Origin: Podospora bellae-mahoneyi
Lineage: Eukaryota > Ascomycota > Sordariomycetes > Sordariales > Podosporaceae
Direction: 5' to 3'
DNA length: 64,000 bases
Assembly: GCF_035222275.1 (NCBI RefSeq)
Contig: NW_026946359.1
Coordinates: 4,650,001-4,714,000 of the forward strand
The notes beneath the pieces are model-generated. The model did no database searches and was not told the origin of the DNA. It worked only from the letters and a program-made list of their open reading frames with translations. A program made the translations under genes and the position numbers. Shown here one piece after another: positions 38,257 to 48,710 of this stretch; the first letter of the stretch is position 1, and every line of letters starts with the position of its first letter.

Positions 38257-40599
38257 ATGGCAACCACACCGTCACCGTCACCACAGGCGGAGAGGCTGAA
38301 CGTAATCGCCCTCATCTCCGGCGGCAAGGACTCGTTCTATTCCCTGCTTCACTGCCGGGAGAACGGCCACCGGGTCGTGGCCTTGGCTAACCTCTTCCCC
38401 TCCGCCGCGGGAGCGGGAACCGGCACAGGCCGGACAAGCCCGTCGTCTTCCGTATCCGACGAGGCGGCCCCACCTCCCGGAGCTACCATCCCTGATCAAG
38501 AGGAAGAGGACCTCAACAGCCACATGTACCAAACCGTGGGCCACAGCATCATCCCCCTCTACGCCGAAGCCACCGGCATCCCCCTCTACCGGAAGGCCAT
38601 CAGCTCCTACGGTGCGACCCAGCACGGGAAGGATTACTCGCACTATGTCTCCACTCCGGAGGAGGTCAACGAGAGGAAGCATGACGAGACGGAGTCGATG
38701 TTTTGTTTGCTCAAGGGGATCAGGCAGAGGCATCCAGAGGTGAATGCGGTTTGTGCGGGGGCGATTCTCAGCACGTATCAGCGGACGAGGGTTGAGTCAG
38801 TGGCTGTGAGGTTGGGGTTGACGCCTTTGGCGTACTTGTGGAAGTTTCCTACTTTACCTGCTAGTCCGGGGGGTGATGATGGGCAGCTGTTGCTGGATAT
38901 GGAGCAGGCCGGGTTGGAGGCGAGGATTATAAAGGTTGCGAGCGGGGGGTTGGAGGAGGGGGATTTGTGGGTTAATGTTGCGAGTAGGGAGGGAAGGAAC
39001 AAGGTGGAGAAGGGGATGAAGAAGTATGCTTTTGGGGGACGGTTGGATGAGGGGGCCGTGATTGGGGAAGGAGGTGAGTTTGAGACGTTGGTTGTGGATG
39101 GGCCGGGGGGGTTGTTTAAGAAGAGGGTTGTGGTTGAGGAGGAGGGGAGGAGGGTGGTGAGGGAGGGTGGGGGGACAGCTTGGCTGAGTATCACCGGGGC
39201 GAGGTTAGAGGTGAAGGAGGAGTTGAGGCATGGGAAAATCAGGGTGCCTGGGATGTGGGATGACAAGTTTCAGGCTATCCTTGATACTTTGGCATCGAAT
39301 GATGAACTGCCAATACAGGATCCGAGTCTTGAAGACGGTCAAGACAACACCGACGCTGTCCTTCCCGACCTCACCAAACTCCAACCCTCCAACATCCAGC
39401 ACCTAATATTCACCTCCATCGACCACCCATCCGTTCAAGACGAAACAACCTCCGTCACCACCCTCATCGAGGCCTACCTCGCCTGCCAATCCCTCCCCTC
39501 AACCGTCATCCTCTCCACCACCATTCTCCTCCGCAACATGTCTGACTTTGCCACCATAAACCCCATCTACGGCTCCCTATTCCCCTTCCCTAACCCCCCG
39601 TCCCGAGTTTGCATCTCCTGCGGGGATCTCCTCCCCAAAGGCATCAACATCGTCATCGCCCTAGCCCTCTCGGCCACCCCAGACATCAAAAGAGATGGCC
39701 TCCACGTCCAGAGCAGATCCTACTGGGCACCGGCCAACATCGGCCCCTATTCCCAAGCAATCACCACCCCTCTGTTTCCCAACTCCCAAGCAAAAGCAGT
39801 CAGGATCGCGGGTCAGATCCCCCTCATCCCAGCAACCATGACCCTTCCCCCACCAGAAGAAGACCTCAACACACAACTCGTCCTTTCCCTGCAGCACCTC
39901 TTCCGAATCGGAGTCGAAACCGGCGTGCAGCTGTTCACCTCGGGAGTGGCCTTCTTCCCTCGCTCCTCCTCCGGGAACATGCAAGAAAGGGTCAAACTTG
40001 CAGTCAAAGTTTGGGAGTTGGCACATGCACTCCCCAAAAATAAGGATGATGGTGATGAGGAGGAGGAGGGTGAGGATGGAGATGGTCCAGATATTTGGGA
40101 TAGGAAATATAACTCGGCTTATACCTCATTTGCCTCGGCCGGCCAGGCCACCCAGGGGCCGCGGCTCCCAGATTGGAGCGCGGTAAAGACCAAAACTACC
40201 ATTCCGCCTGTCTTTGTGGCTGAGGTGGAGGAGTTGCCTAGAGGAAGTGGAGTAGAGTGGCAGGGTCATCTTGGGATTGCCTCTGCTGGGGAAGATAGTG
40301 TGGAGATTGTGAAAAGAGGAGAGAGTATCTGGCAGGTTGTGGTGGAGGAGAGGTTTGTTCAGACTGTGGTTGTTGAGGGGGTGGATAGAGACAGTGTTGA
40401 TGAGGGTGTTGGGGCGGTGGTGAAGGAGTTGGAGGGGAGGTGGTTGGTGCCTGTTGTTACTTATTTGGATAAGGGGTTTAAGTACAGATTGGGCGAGGAA
40501 GGGAAGGGGTTGGTTGTGCCGTGTAGGAGTTTGTGGGATGGGAAGGGGGAGAGGGTGGGGATGGTGAGGGTTTGGGAGGGGGTTTTGAGGGAGGATTGA
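38257..40599 (+). CDS. DPH6: Diphthine--ammonia ligase with C-terminal RidA-like domains
   Basis: Catalyses the last, ATP-dependent amidation step of diphthamide synthesis on elongation factor 2 in the cytosol. Intronless, 780 aa. The N-terminal adenine-nucleotide alpha-hydrolase domain starts at about residue 15 with the PP-loop LISGGKDSFYSLLH. Family motifs follow: YQTVGHSIIPLYAEA, HDETESMFCLLKGI and RTRVESVAVRLGLTPLAYLW. Two RidA/YjgF-like domains fill the C-terminal half (about 380-480 and 485-610), with RSYWAPANIGPYSQAI opening the second. This is the same architecture as yeast Ylr143w. An acidic insert (DGDEEEEGEDGDG, near 600) is probably disordered. Third-position base use flips sharply along the gene: C-rich, then G-rich (about 38640-39290), then C-rich, then G-rich (about 40200-40600). 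Confidence 0.93.
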   Translation: MATTPSPSPQAERLNVIALISGGKDSFYSLLHCRENGHRVVALANLFPSAAGAGTGTGRTSPSSSVSDEAAPPPGATIPDQEEEDLNSHMYQTVGHSIIPLYAEATGIPLYRKAISSYGATQHGKDYSHYVSTPEEVNERKHDETESMFCLLKGIRQRHPEVNAVCAGAILSTYQRTRVESVAVRLGLTPLAYLWKFPTLPASPGGDDGQLLLDMEQAGLEARIIKVASGGLEEGDLWVNVASREGRNKVEKGMKKYAFGGRLDEGAVIGEGGEFETLVVDGPGGLFKKRVVVEEEGRRVVREGGGTAWLSITGARLEVKEELRHGKIRVPGMWDDKFQAILDTLASNDELPIQDPSLEDGQDNTDAVLPDLTKLQPSNIQHLIFTSIDHPSVQDETTSVTTLIEAYLACQSLPSTVILSTTILLRNMSDFATINPIYGSLFPFPNPPSRVCISCGDLLPKGINIVIALALSATPDIKRDGLHVQSRSYWAPANIGPYSQAITTPLFPNSQAKAVRIAGQIPLIPATMTLPPPEEDLNTQLVLSLQHLFRIGVETGVQLFTSGVAFFPRSSSGNMQERVKLAVKVWELAHALPKNKDDGDEEEEGEDGDGPDIWDRKYNSAYTSFASAGQATQGPRLPDWSAVKTKTTIPPVFVAEVEELPRGSGVEWQGHLGIASAGEDSVEIVKRGESIWQVVVEERFVQTVVVEGVDRDSVDEGVGAVVKELEGRWLVPVVTYLDKGFKYRLGEEGKGLVVPCRSLWDGKGERVGMVRVWEGVLRED

Positions 40600-41520
40600 T
40601 GGGAAAAGGATATACATTGGGTAGAAGGGTAGACGGAGGGATGGGATATGAATGCTATTTTATGACTTTTAGATGCACGACGGATCTATAGAGGTAAAAG
40701 TTGAAAGAGTAATGTGTTAATGTGTTAATGTGTTAATGTGTTAATGTGTTAATGTGTTAATGTGTTAATGTGTTAATGTGCTGATTGGTGGCTGGAATGA
40801 GCAGCTTCCTCATCACCAGATGGAAAGAGCAAACCCAGGGCTGGCACCTGCCTACAATACCCTCGTCTGATTTGGTGCCTTCCAACCTCAAAGTACAATT
40901 GACCACCAATACCTTCCTCTTCTCAGGTCATGGCTGTCATAATTGGCAGTCACGACACACAACATCAAGTCCATGATTTTGTGGCACACCTCACCTGGTG
41001 TTGTTCATGACTTGTTCTCCACCATGGTGATTTTGTATACCTAGTCTCCGCCCATTGAAGTTGGGTGAGGGGGGCCAGCCTACCATTGATGCCGACAAAT
41101 CTAGCACGGATAGAAATCTTACCTATGTTAACACCTCCCCGCTGACTTGGATCGTGTCGCCTGAAGTATCTTCACCGCACGAGGGGTTTCGAGTGTGTTA
41201 CAAAGCATGTGTATGACCTCTCGACATGGTCATTCCCACCAGCAATGTCAATGAACATGATGCGCGGCTGCCCGAGAGGATGAGGCAAGGACAAAATACT
41301 TATATATCGGGTCCGGGGCCATCTAGTTTTACCTCCTGCCCTGTATCTATACCTCAGGCCATTTAGATTCCTATATCCGGCAGCATCGTATTTCGTGGTT
41401 TGATCCTACCTTGGACTATCACCTACCTTTCTATTCATGCTACGGAACTTGCTACCAACCATCGTGGCCTGTCACCCAATACCCACCAATGTTTACTGAA
41501 TCTTTAACAGCCAAAACGGT
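40600..41520. other. Intergenic with octamer array
   Basis: Downstream of DPH6. It contains the GTGTTAAT array; no gene recognised otherwise. Confidence 0.6.
40711..40780. repeat. 8-bp tandem repeat GTGTTAAT
   Basis: About eight to nine perfect copies of GTGTTAAT directly after the DPH6 3' end. Confidence 0.95.
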
Positions 41521-41538
41521 ATGGAGGCATGACCTGAA

Positions 41539-42314
41539 GAGTGCCACTACATTGATTCGAAAACCAACGTGACATGTGACAAGGTCTCTTCGAGATTTGA
41601 CCCTGCCACGAAAGCTCACATTCGAGAGTTCCACTCTGGAGGCAATCGTAAGCAAGAAGAAGAGGCACCCGAGAGTTTACCCTCAGGCATGGAGCAGATC
41701 AACGCAGAATACAACACATGGGGGAAATCTTTCCGAAATCAACCTCCCCGAGAAAGTGTACCTGAAAATGAACCTCTGGAAAGAGAAAGGCCTCGCAGAA
41801 GACACCGCCACTGACGCAAGGAGGCCCAGGACGATCCAGAGCCGCGAAGGGAAGAGAAACCCAGCACAAAGCGCCGCCATAGAGATAAGCCGACCACTCG
41901 CGACGATCTAGAGCCTCCGAGAGAAGAAAGGGCCCACAGAGAAGACCGTCACAGAACCAAGGAGGATGCGCGGTATCCTGGTGCAAAGAGATTCCATCTC
42001 GACACCAAGTTCTTCTCGGGAGAAGAAAGTCAGGCCAGTTCCCATGTACATCGAGAATCCGGAGTACTTTGGGCACCTTTGATACCCCCGGGAGTGCGGA
42101 GCACTTTGTCGTAAGTGGCTACTGATCATCGCAATGGTAGGAAATATAGAAACGGTGGTGGGTTGCAAACGAGAAAGTAGAGCCGGATGCGGTTTGGACG
42201 AACAGGGATTTTTTTGATTTTAAGAGGTCTCAGATTGCTAGTCAGCTGCTTAAAGACGAGGAATGGTATGGAGATAGCTTGGAAAAATATGATGTTGAGC
42301 TGATCTCGATATAG
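41539..42314 (+). pseudogene. Decayed gene of unknown family, Arg/Glu-rich
   Basis: A frame rich in Arg, Glu and His is broken by TGA at 41812-41814 (RRRHRH*RKEAQDD), with the same composition on both sides. Further on, protein-like segments appear in different frames: PVPMYIENPEYFG, then TFDTPGSAEHFV after one extra G near 42074. A clean GTAAGT...ATAG intron (42111-42149) follows, and the last exon contains DAVWTNRDFFDFKRSQIASQ and ends at TAG (42312-42314). The segments look like one spliced gene with a nonsense and at least one frameshift lesion. I do not recognise the family and the 5' limit is uncertain. Confidence 0.4.
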
Positions 42315-42911
42315 AGTTGCTTCGAAAATATTCTTGATAACTGTGACTGGTTATGGAGCTTTGATTTCTCTGCAGTTCAAGCAGCTGTATGGTATTTGAT
42401 AGTTCTCATTCATAAAATTAAAATCAAATAAAATCTCTTGATAATCTTCCAAGGCCTGTTCTTCTTTTAAAAAGGCGTAGGTTGATAATAATTACGACAT
42501 AAGTGGTCGTGTTTATTGGTGTGTTTGGCAAAGGTTTGTTGCCTTCCATGCTTGGCTTCGGGGTTAGTCACGCGGCGGCAGGAGGAAAGAGGAAAGAGGG
42601 CGCCTGCATGATGTTTGAGGCTGACCAGTTTTTGTTGGCCATTGAGGCACCCACGCTATTGGTGCACAGCTTGCAGCTTTGTTGATCCAGAGCCTCATCC
42701 CGTCGTCTGCGCAGCAGCTGCAGCTGGCGTAAGTCTTCACCGCTGCAGCCTGGAAATCTGCCTAGTCACGAGCGGATCCCTCTTTTCAACTTCATCTTTG
42801 TTTTCCATCTTATTTCATTGATATCTTCATCGCAACCACTCACTCAAGGTTTTGGCTTCATTTCCTACCGTACCTTTCCGGCCCCGATAACCCCCGCACA
42901 TCAATTCATAC
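42315..42911. other. Intergenic/promoter of the AAA gene
   Basis: AT-rich to about 42.5 kb, then a CT-rich leader running into the ATG at 42912. No other gene seen. Confidence 0.6.
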
Positions 42912-45900
42912 ATGGCCCCAATCATGGACGACAACCCCTCCTCCACCAACCCCAACCACCCCGAATCCTCAGAATCTGAGTACGATGGATCATTCATGTC
43001 GACACCCGTCGAAGCAGACACGGATTCGTCCGACGACAAGAAGCTGACCATCAGCAAGGTCGCCGTGGTGGAAGTTTCCCCATCGCCGGACACCGATAAC
43101 GCCACACAAACCATTGACCCACCCACAAGCAGGCCACTGTTGGACATATCAGACCCAGAATCTGTTATCAAGGCCGCCAAACTGATTGCAACCTTTGCGA
43201 ATGAGATTGAGAGACTGGGCGGTGTCAAGTTTCTGGAGGATCTCGAGAAGATCAGAAACAATCAAACACCACCGAAATCAAACACAGACCCACCAAGTAC
43301 CTCCATATCTGCCGATCCAGAGAATCCAAAGCCCGAGGAAGCCAGTGGAAGCCAATCTGGCACCTCCAAAGCACAGGAGACTAAGGAAGCCCAAACCAGC
43401 ACAGCCACGGGTGAGACCGTTGCCATCAAGGACCACGACGTTCCCGCAAAGGCAGAAGAAGTCACTGCCAAGGATCAGGCGGTTCAAGCAGCGCCTCCTG
43501 AGAAGGAGAAATCCTCCCCAGAAGAATCCCCGGCGAAGGACGATGACACAGAAGGTGCCAGGGAGTCTTCCAAGGAAGACCCTCCTAAGGACGCTTCTCT
43601 AGACACCACGACAGAGAAGAAAAATCAGGAATCCTCCGTGGAAGATGGCAAAGAGGATGGCAAGGAAGATGTAACTCCGGAGGGCATAGAAAAGAAGGAC
43701 GAACCCCAGAAGGATGAAAGCCTAAAGGAGGAATCTAAGGCGGAGTCCACTGATGATGATCCCAAAGAGACTGATAGTGAAGTCAAGGAGGAAGGGACTA
43801 AGGAGGAGGAGGGGGAGGCGAAGGAGAGCGACGTTAAGGATAAGGCCAAGGAAGAGACGACAGATGAGAACAAGCCAGAGGAAGCCAAGGAGGAGGCTAA
43901 GGAGGAGGTCAAGGAGGAAACCCCAGAAGAAGTCAAGCAAGAACCCCCACCAGCGCCGGCGCCCGCTCCGTTACCTTTGCCCGATCCTCCCCACGACCCT
44001 TTCAAAGGTGTCAGAGCCGACCCCACCGAAACAGAAGAGATACCCTTGGATGCCAACGGAAAACCAAAGCCGAGCGCCAGCCGGCCGGGTATGCCCATTC
44101 TTCCCGCCCTCGGTCGGAGATGGGTGGCTAAGGAATCTGACGGCGTCGAACTGTTGGCCCCTGAAAATGAATGGGAGCGCCGCAAAAAGGAACTGGGCGA
44201 GAAGAGCTTAGCGATTGACCAGCTCATGGCCATGGTTGGCCTTGAACAAGTCAAGTCAGAATTTCTTGCTGTCAAGTCTACCATTGACGCGGCAAAGAAC
44301 AGAAGAGGGATGCTTCGAAGACAAGAGTTCAATCTTGCGCTGATCGGCAATCCCGGAACGGGCAAGAAGACGCTGGCGACTATCTACAGGACTTTGCTCA
44401 AGGAATGCGCCGCATGGTCTTCTGTCAACAGCCCGCACAATGAAAAGCGGTCCGGATTTGACTTTCAGGCGGACAAGGATATTGAAGGTTTCCACCTGGT
44501 GCTAAACAACTACGGCGAGAACTCCAAGGTCTTTGTCTTTATCGACTCCATCGAGGGGATGACGAGTTCCCTCAGGGCAGACCTCTTGTACACACTGGAC
44601 CGTCATGCCGAGCGTCTTCGGCTGGTGGTTGTCATTGCTGGTACCGAGACGGCGATGAACAAGCTTTTGGCTTCGCGACCGAGCGGGAGATGGCAGTTTC
44701 CTCGACGGTTGACGATTAAGGATTACGATGACGAACAACTGCGTCTGATTTTTCTCCAGATGGTCCGACACAATGGATTCACCATCGAAGGGGGGGAGAC
44801 CGGGCCGTATCCTCGTATTGTGGCCAAACGGGTTGCTCGGAACCGAGAGTCTGGTGGTTTCGCCAACGCCTATGATCTCGTGCTGGCTTGGGAGAAGATA
44901 CTGGACCGACAGGCGGCAAGGCTTGACCTGGAGCACGCGGCGTGGAAAGCTGCCGAGGACAAGCGAGCCGAAGAGTGGGAGGCGGCGCTGGAAAAGAAGC
45001 GTGCTAACCTGAGAGAGCTGCTCAAGGAGAATCAGTCTCTGCAGGCAACTAAGGAGTGGTTGACAGAAGAGCTAGAGGTCGCGACTCAAAAGCTGGAAGA
45101 AAAGAAGCAAGAGCGAGAGCACTTGAAAGAGAAGGCATTCTCCTCGAGCGAGTCATCAGTCACCGAGCCCAAGGATGTCGAAAAGCCTGAGGAAGCCGCC
45201 AAGACCAAAGCGATTGCTCAGCCTACAGAAGTTCTCAAGACTGAAGAGCCTGCCCAGGCCGAGGCCGTGGAAAAGGCTGTCGAACCTGAGACCGAGGCTG
45301 TGGAGGTTGAGGGAGAAGGTCTTAAGACTGCGGAAGAAGGCGTCAAACCTGTGGAAGAAGATGTCAAGCCTGTGGAAGAAGACGTCAAGCCCGATCAGGG
45401 AGGTGTCAAACCTGAGTCTGAAGCTGTGAAAGTCGGGGAAGAAGGCGCCGACACCAACCAAGGAGGTGTCAAACCCACAGGAGAAGATGTCGAGCCTGAG
45501 AAGGAAGGCGTCGAATCCGCAAAGGAAAAGGTTGATCCGGAGAAAGAAGAAGTCAAATCTGCAGCAGAAGAGGCTACACCCATGCAGGAAGCTGCAAATT
45601 CCGAACCAGAAGACGTTGGAAAGGATGCCAAAGTCGACAAAGATCCCAAGGAGAAACAACGCGTGCTGAGCCCAGAAGAGGTTGAGATTGCCACTAAGAT
45701 CGAGGAGCTTAAGAAGGCAATCGAGGAAGGCGAGGAGATGTTGTCTAGCCTGGTCGAGTACAAGAACTGCAGGGGCCAGGAGATCACCGCTCGTTTGATT
45801 AAGTTGTTGAAGTACAAGAAGCTCCCAATGCCTGTTTCAGTGGACGACAAAACTTCTGTTCCCAAGGAGCCGTCGGAGAAGTCCGAGATGTCGACGGATA

Positions 45901-48467
45901 ATGATTCGAAGGACGAGAGAACCGAGGTTCAGAAGGCGGACCCAAGCTCTGCCGAAGGCAAGACCAAGCCTAATATTGATGAGAAGAATTTGGAGCTTGA
46001 GAAGGATGGGGACAAGAAAGCTGGGGGACTCGAGAAAGACGAGGAGCCCAACAAAGACGAGGATGCCAGCAATAACGAGGAGCCCGAGAAGGAAGTCGAG
46101 CCTAGCAGGGACATGGTGTCTACTAAGGATGCCGAGTCTTCTACCAAGGACATCAAGACTAGCCAGGACGAGAAGCCAGCCAGAGAAGAGGGGGCAACTG
46201 ACGGCGAGACTACGGCCGAGGATGAAGCCAAGGCACGACAACTCACCGAGCAAGACACGAAGGCCGACACCGACGGCCAGTCAGACAAGAAATCAACCGA
46301 GGGCGAGACCAAGGCCGAAGATGAAAAGAGCGCTTCTACTGATGAGAGTGATGAGAGTGATGAGAGTGATGAGAGTGATGAGAGTGATGAAGTGGACCTC
46401 TCGTTTCTGGCGCAGGCTCCAGCGCCAAAGCCCAACACCCGACTTCTCACCAAGGAAGACATCATCGGACCGGAGCCCGAGGATATTCGGGACAAGAGCA
46501 AGGCTTGGAAAGAGCTCGAAAAAATGGCCGGCCTCGAGAGCGTCAAGAAAGCGATTGGCGGGCTGCTCGACAGGGCCAAAGCCAATTATCGTCGCGAAGT
46601 CCTCGGCAAGGAACCACTCAAGACCTCCTTGAACCAAGTCTTTTTGGGTCCTCCTGGTACTGGCAAGACCACTGTAGCCAAGCTTTACGGCCAAATTCTG
46701 GCCGAGATTGGGCTTTTGTCCACGAAAGAGGTGGTATTCAAGACACCAGCGGATTTCATTGGGCAGTACATCGGCGAGTCCGAGGTCAAGACCGCCCATA
46801 TACTCGACTCAACGATTGGAAAGGTGCTTATCATCGACGATGCCCACATGTTCTATCACGGTGGTCGTCCGGGCACCACGCACGAGTCGGATGAGTTCCG
46901 TCTTAGCTGTATCGATGTCATGATCTCCAAGATTCACAACCAGCCAGGCGAAGATCGATGTGTTTTGCTTCTCGGTTATCCTGACATGATGGAGGAGATG
47001 TTCCAAAAGTGCAACCCTGGCTTGCGGCGACGATTTCCCCTGGAGGAGGCCTTCCGGTTCCAGAGCTACGATGACAAGACGCTGAATGATATTCTACGGT
47101 TGCAAATGGCCAAGGAGGAGATCACGGCTGATGAGGGAGCCATGGAAGTGGCAGCTGAAGTTCTCCGGAGAGCGAGGGACCGTCCTAATTTTGGCAATGG
47201 TGGTGATGTTGACAACCTGCTGAACCAAGCCAAGACTCGATATCGCGCTAGGACCAAGGCGAAGGCGGAAGCGGAAGCCGAAGGTGTAAAGAAACAATGC
47301 ACGGAAAAGCCAGTCGAGCTACCCCCGGTCACTCGGGTCGACATCGAAGAAGCGGTGGCTGGAGAACAACTAGCCCAAGCCCAGGTCGACCTGCCGACTG
47401 CCGTCAAAACCAAGGCAGCCGAACCTCCAACAGATAGCACTCAGCCCGAGGAAGAAGAGCTCGAGTCACCTCCACCAACGGAAACAACCGACAAACCCAC
47501 AGACAATGCCGGCATTCTCACTCACTCGGAAGCCAGCATCGTCCTCACTCGCGAGGATTTTGACCCAGACTGGAACCGCGGCGCCACTGCCTCCTCGAAG
47601 TGTAAATCCCTCTTCTCCTCCCTCATCGGCTTCGAGTCCATCATTTCCAAATTCGAAGGCTATCAACGCCTGGCAGCAAACATGCGCCGCCGTGGCAAAG
47701 ACCCGCGCGAAATCGTCCCCTTCACCTTCATCTTCAAAGGACCCCCCGGCACCGGCAAAACCCACACCGCACGCATCATCGGCCAAATCTTTTACGACAT
47801 GGGCTTCTTGTCCACCAACGAAGTGATTGAATGCTCTGCCAGCAACCTCATAGGCCAATACATGGGCCACACCTCGCCCAAAGTGATCAACCTATTTGAA
47901 AAAGCCCTTGGAAAAGTCCTCTTCATCGACGAAGCCTACCGTCTCGGGGGGGGCAACCGCGCCACGGGGCATGCTTCTTACGAAGAGGAGGCAATTGGAG
48001 AACTAGTCGATTGCATGACCAAGCCACGGTACCTCCGCAAAATGATTATTGTTCTGGCGGGTTACGACAAGGACATGGATAACCTCATGAAGGTCAACGC
48101 GGGACTGAGGGGGAGGTTTGCGACAGAAATCAACTTTCCCACCATGACGGCTTCCAAGGCGAAGCAGCATTTGGAGAATTTGTTGCTCAAGGAGGATATT
48201 GAGCTACGGGATGAGTTTGATCCTGGGGAGGAGGAGAGGGAGAAGGTGTTGAGGTATTTGCATCAGCTGGGAAAGACGGCCGGGTGGGCGAATGCGAGGG
48301 ATGTGAAGAGTTTGGCGGCGGCGGTGACGGGGCAGGTTTATAGGGATGTGGATTTGGATGAGGAAGAGGTGGTCAAGAGGAAGCTGTTGAGGGTTAGTAC
48401 GAAGGAGTTGAATGGGCATTTGAGGGAGATGTTGAAGCAGAGGATGAGGAGCGGGGGGGTGGCTTGA
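42912..48467 (+). CDS. Giant three-module AAA+ ATPase (CbbX/CfxQ/SpoVK-like)
   Basis: Intronless, 1851 aa. Residues 1-350 are disordered and rich in Glu, Lys and Asp. Three AAA+ modules of the CbbX/CfxQ/SpoVK type follow. Module 1 (about 440-690) has Walker A GNPGTGKKT, with Lys where Thr/Ser is needed, and FIDSIEG at Walker B. Module 2 (about 1205-1430) has good Walker A GPPGTGKTT and Walker B IIDDAH. Module 3 (about 1570-1845) is canonical: GPPGTGKTH and LFIDEAYRL. Between 1 and 2 lie a coiled coil (about 690-745), VEEDVKP-type repeats (about 805-885) and a DES repeat (about 1143-1160). Module 3 is therefore the likely active ATPase and module 1 probably does not hydrolyse ATP; this is inference from motifs. 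Fungal relatives exist but I know no defined function. The reading frame is unbroken over 5.5 kb. Confidence 0.85.
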   Translation: MAPIMDDNPSSTNPNHPESSESEYDGSFMSTPVEADTDSSDDKKLTISKVAVVEVSPSPDTDNATQTIDPPTSRPLLDISDPESVIKAAKLIATFANEIERLGGVKFLEDLEKIRNNQTPPKSNTDPPSTSISADPENPKPEEASGSQSGTSKAQETKEAQTSTATGETVAIKDHDVPAKAEEVTAKDQAVQAAPPEKEKSSPEESPAKDDDTEGARESSKEDPPKDASLDTTTEKKNQESSVEDGKEDGKEDVTPEGIEKKDEPQKDESLKEESKAESTDDDPKETDSEVKEEGTKEEEGEAKESDVKDKAKEETTDENKPEEAKEEAKEEVKEETPEEVKQEPPPAPAPAPLPLPDPPHDPFKGVRADPTETEEIPLDANGKPKPSASRPGMPILPALGRRWVAKESDGVELLAPENEWERRKKELGEKSLAIDQLMAMVGLEQVKSEFLAVKSTIDAAKNRRGMLRRQEFNLALIGNPGTGKKTLATIYRTLLKECAAWSSVNSPHNEKRSGFDFQADKDIEGFHLVLNNYGENSKVFVFIDSIEGMTSSLRADLLYTLDRHAERLRLVVVIAGTETAMNKLLASRPSGRWQFPRRLTIKDYDDEQLRLIFLQMVRHNGFTIEGGETGPYPRIVAKRVARNRESGGFANAYDLVLAWEKILDRQAARLDLEHAAWKAAEDKRAEEWEAALEKKRANLRELLKENQSLQATKEWLTEELEVATQKLEEKKQEREHLKEKAFSSSESSVTEPKDVEKPEEAAKTKAIAQPTEVLKTEEPAQAEAVEKAVEPETEAVEVEGEGLKTAEEGVKPVEEDVKPVEEDVKPDQGGVKPESEAVKVGEEGADTNQGGVKPTGEDVEPEKEGVESAKEKVDPEKEEVKSAAEEATPMQEAANSEPEDVGKDAKVDKDPKEKQRVLSPEEVEIATKIEELKKAIEEGEEMLSSLVEYKNCRGQEITARLIKLLKYKKLPMPVSVDDKTSVPKEPSEKSEMSTDNDSKDERTEVQKADPSSAEGKTKPNIDEKNLELEKDGDKKAGGLEKDEEPNKDEDASNNEEPEKEVEPSRDMVSTKDAESSTKDIKTSQDEKPAREEGATDGETTAEDEAKARQLTEQDTKADTDGQSDKKSTEGETKAEDEKSASTDESDESDESDESDESDEVDLSFLAQAPAPKPNTRLLTKEDIIGPEPEDIRDKSKAWKELEKMAGLESVKKAIGGLLDRAKANYRREVLGKEPLKTSLNQVFLGPPGTGKTTVAKLYGQILAEIGLLSTKEVVFKTPADFIGQYIGESEVKTAHILDSTIGKVLIIDDAHMFYHGGRPGTTHESDEFRLSCIDVMISKIHNQPGEDRCVLLLGYPDMMEEMFQKCNPGLRRRFPLEEAFRFQSYDDKTLNDILRLQMAKEEITADEGAMEVAAEVLRRARDRPNFGNGGDVDNLLNQAKTRYRARTKAKAEAEAEGVKKQCTEKPVELPPVTRVDIEEAVAGEQLAQAQVDLPTAVKTKAAEPPTDSTQPEEEELESPPPTETTDKPTDNAGILTHSEASIVLTREDFDPDWNRGATASSKCKSLFSSLIGFESIISKFEGYQRLAANMRRRGKDPREIVPFTFIFKGPPGTGKTHTARIIGQIFYDMGFLSTNEVIECSASNLIGQYMGHTSPKVINLFEKALGKVLFIDEAYRLGGGNRATGHASYEEEAIGELVDCMTKPRYLRKMIIVLAGYDKDMDNLMKVNAGLRGRFATEINFPTMTASKAKQHLENLLLKEDIELRDEFDPGEEEREKVLRYLHQLGKTAGWANARDVKSLAAAVTGQVYRDVDLDEEEVVKRKLLRVSTKELNGHLREMLKQRMRSGGVA

Positions 48468-48710
48468 GCGGAGGTAAAGCGATGATGTTTGATGGTTTAT
48501 TTTTCTTTTGGAGTTTTGGTTTTTTTTGGGGGGGGGTTGTTATCCTGGGCAGGTGAAAGTGTATGGAACTGGCGGGGCGTCTTCTTTATGAGCGGATATA
48601 TATAATTTCTTGAATGAATACTGTGCAGTATAACGAAGCAAGATTTGTTGCAAGGGACTGTAACTTTTGTGTACTCACTCACCCTCGCAACAAATAATTG
48701 GCATAGAGAG
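48468..48710. other. AAA-gene 3' flank
   Basis: AT-rich probable 3' UTR, ending at the inverted-repeat element. Confidence 0.55.
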
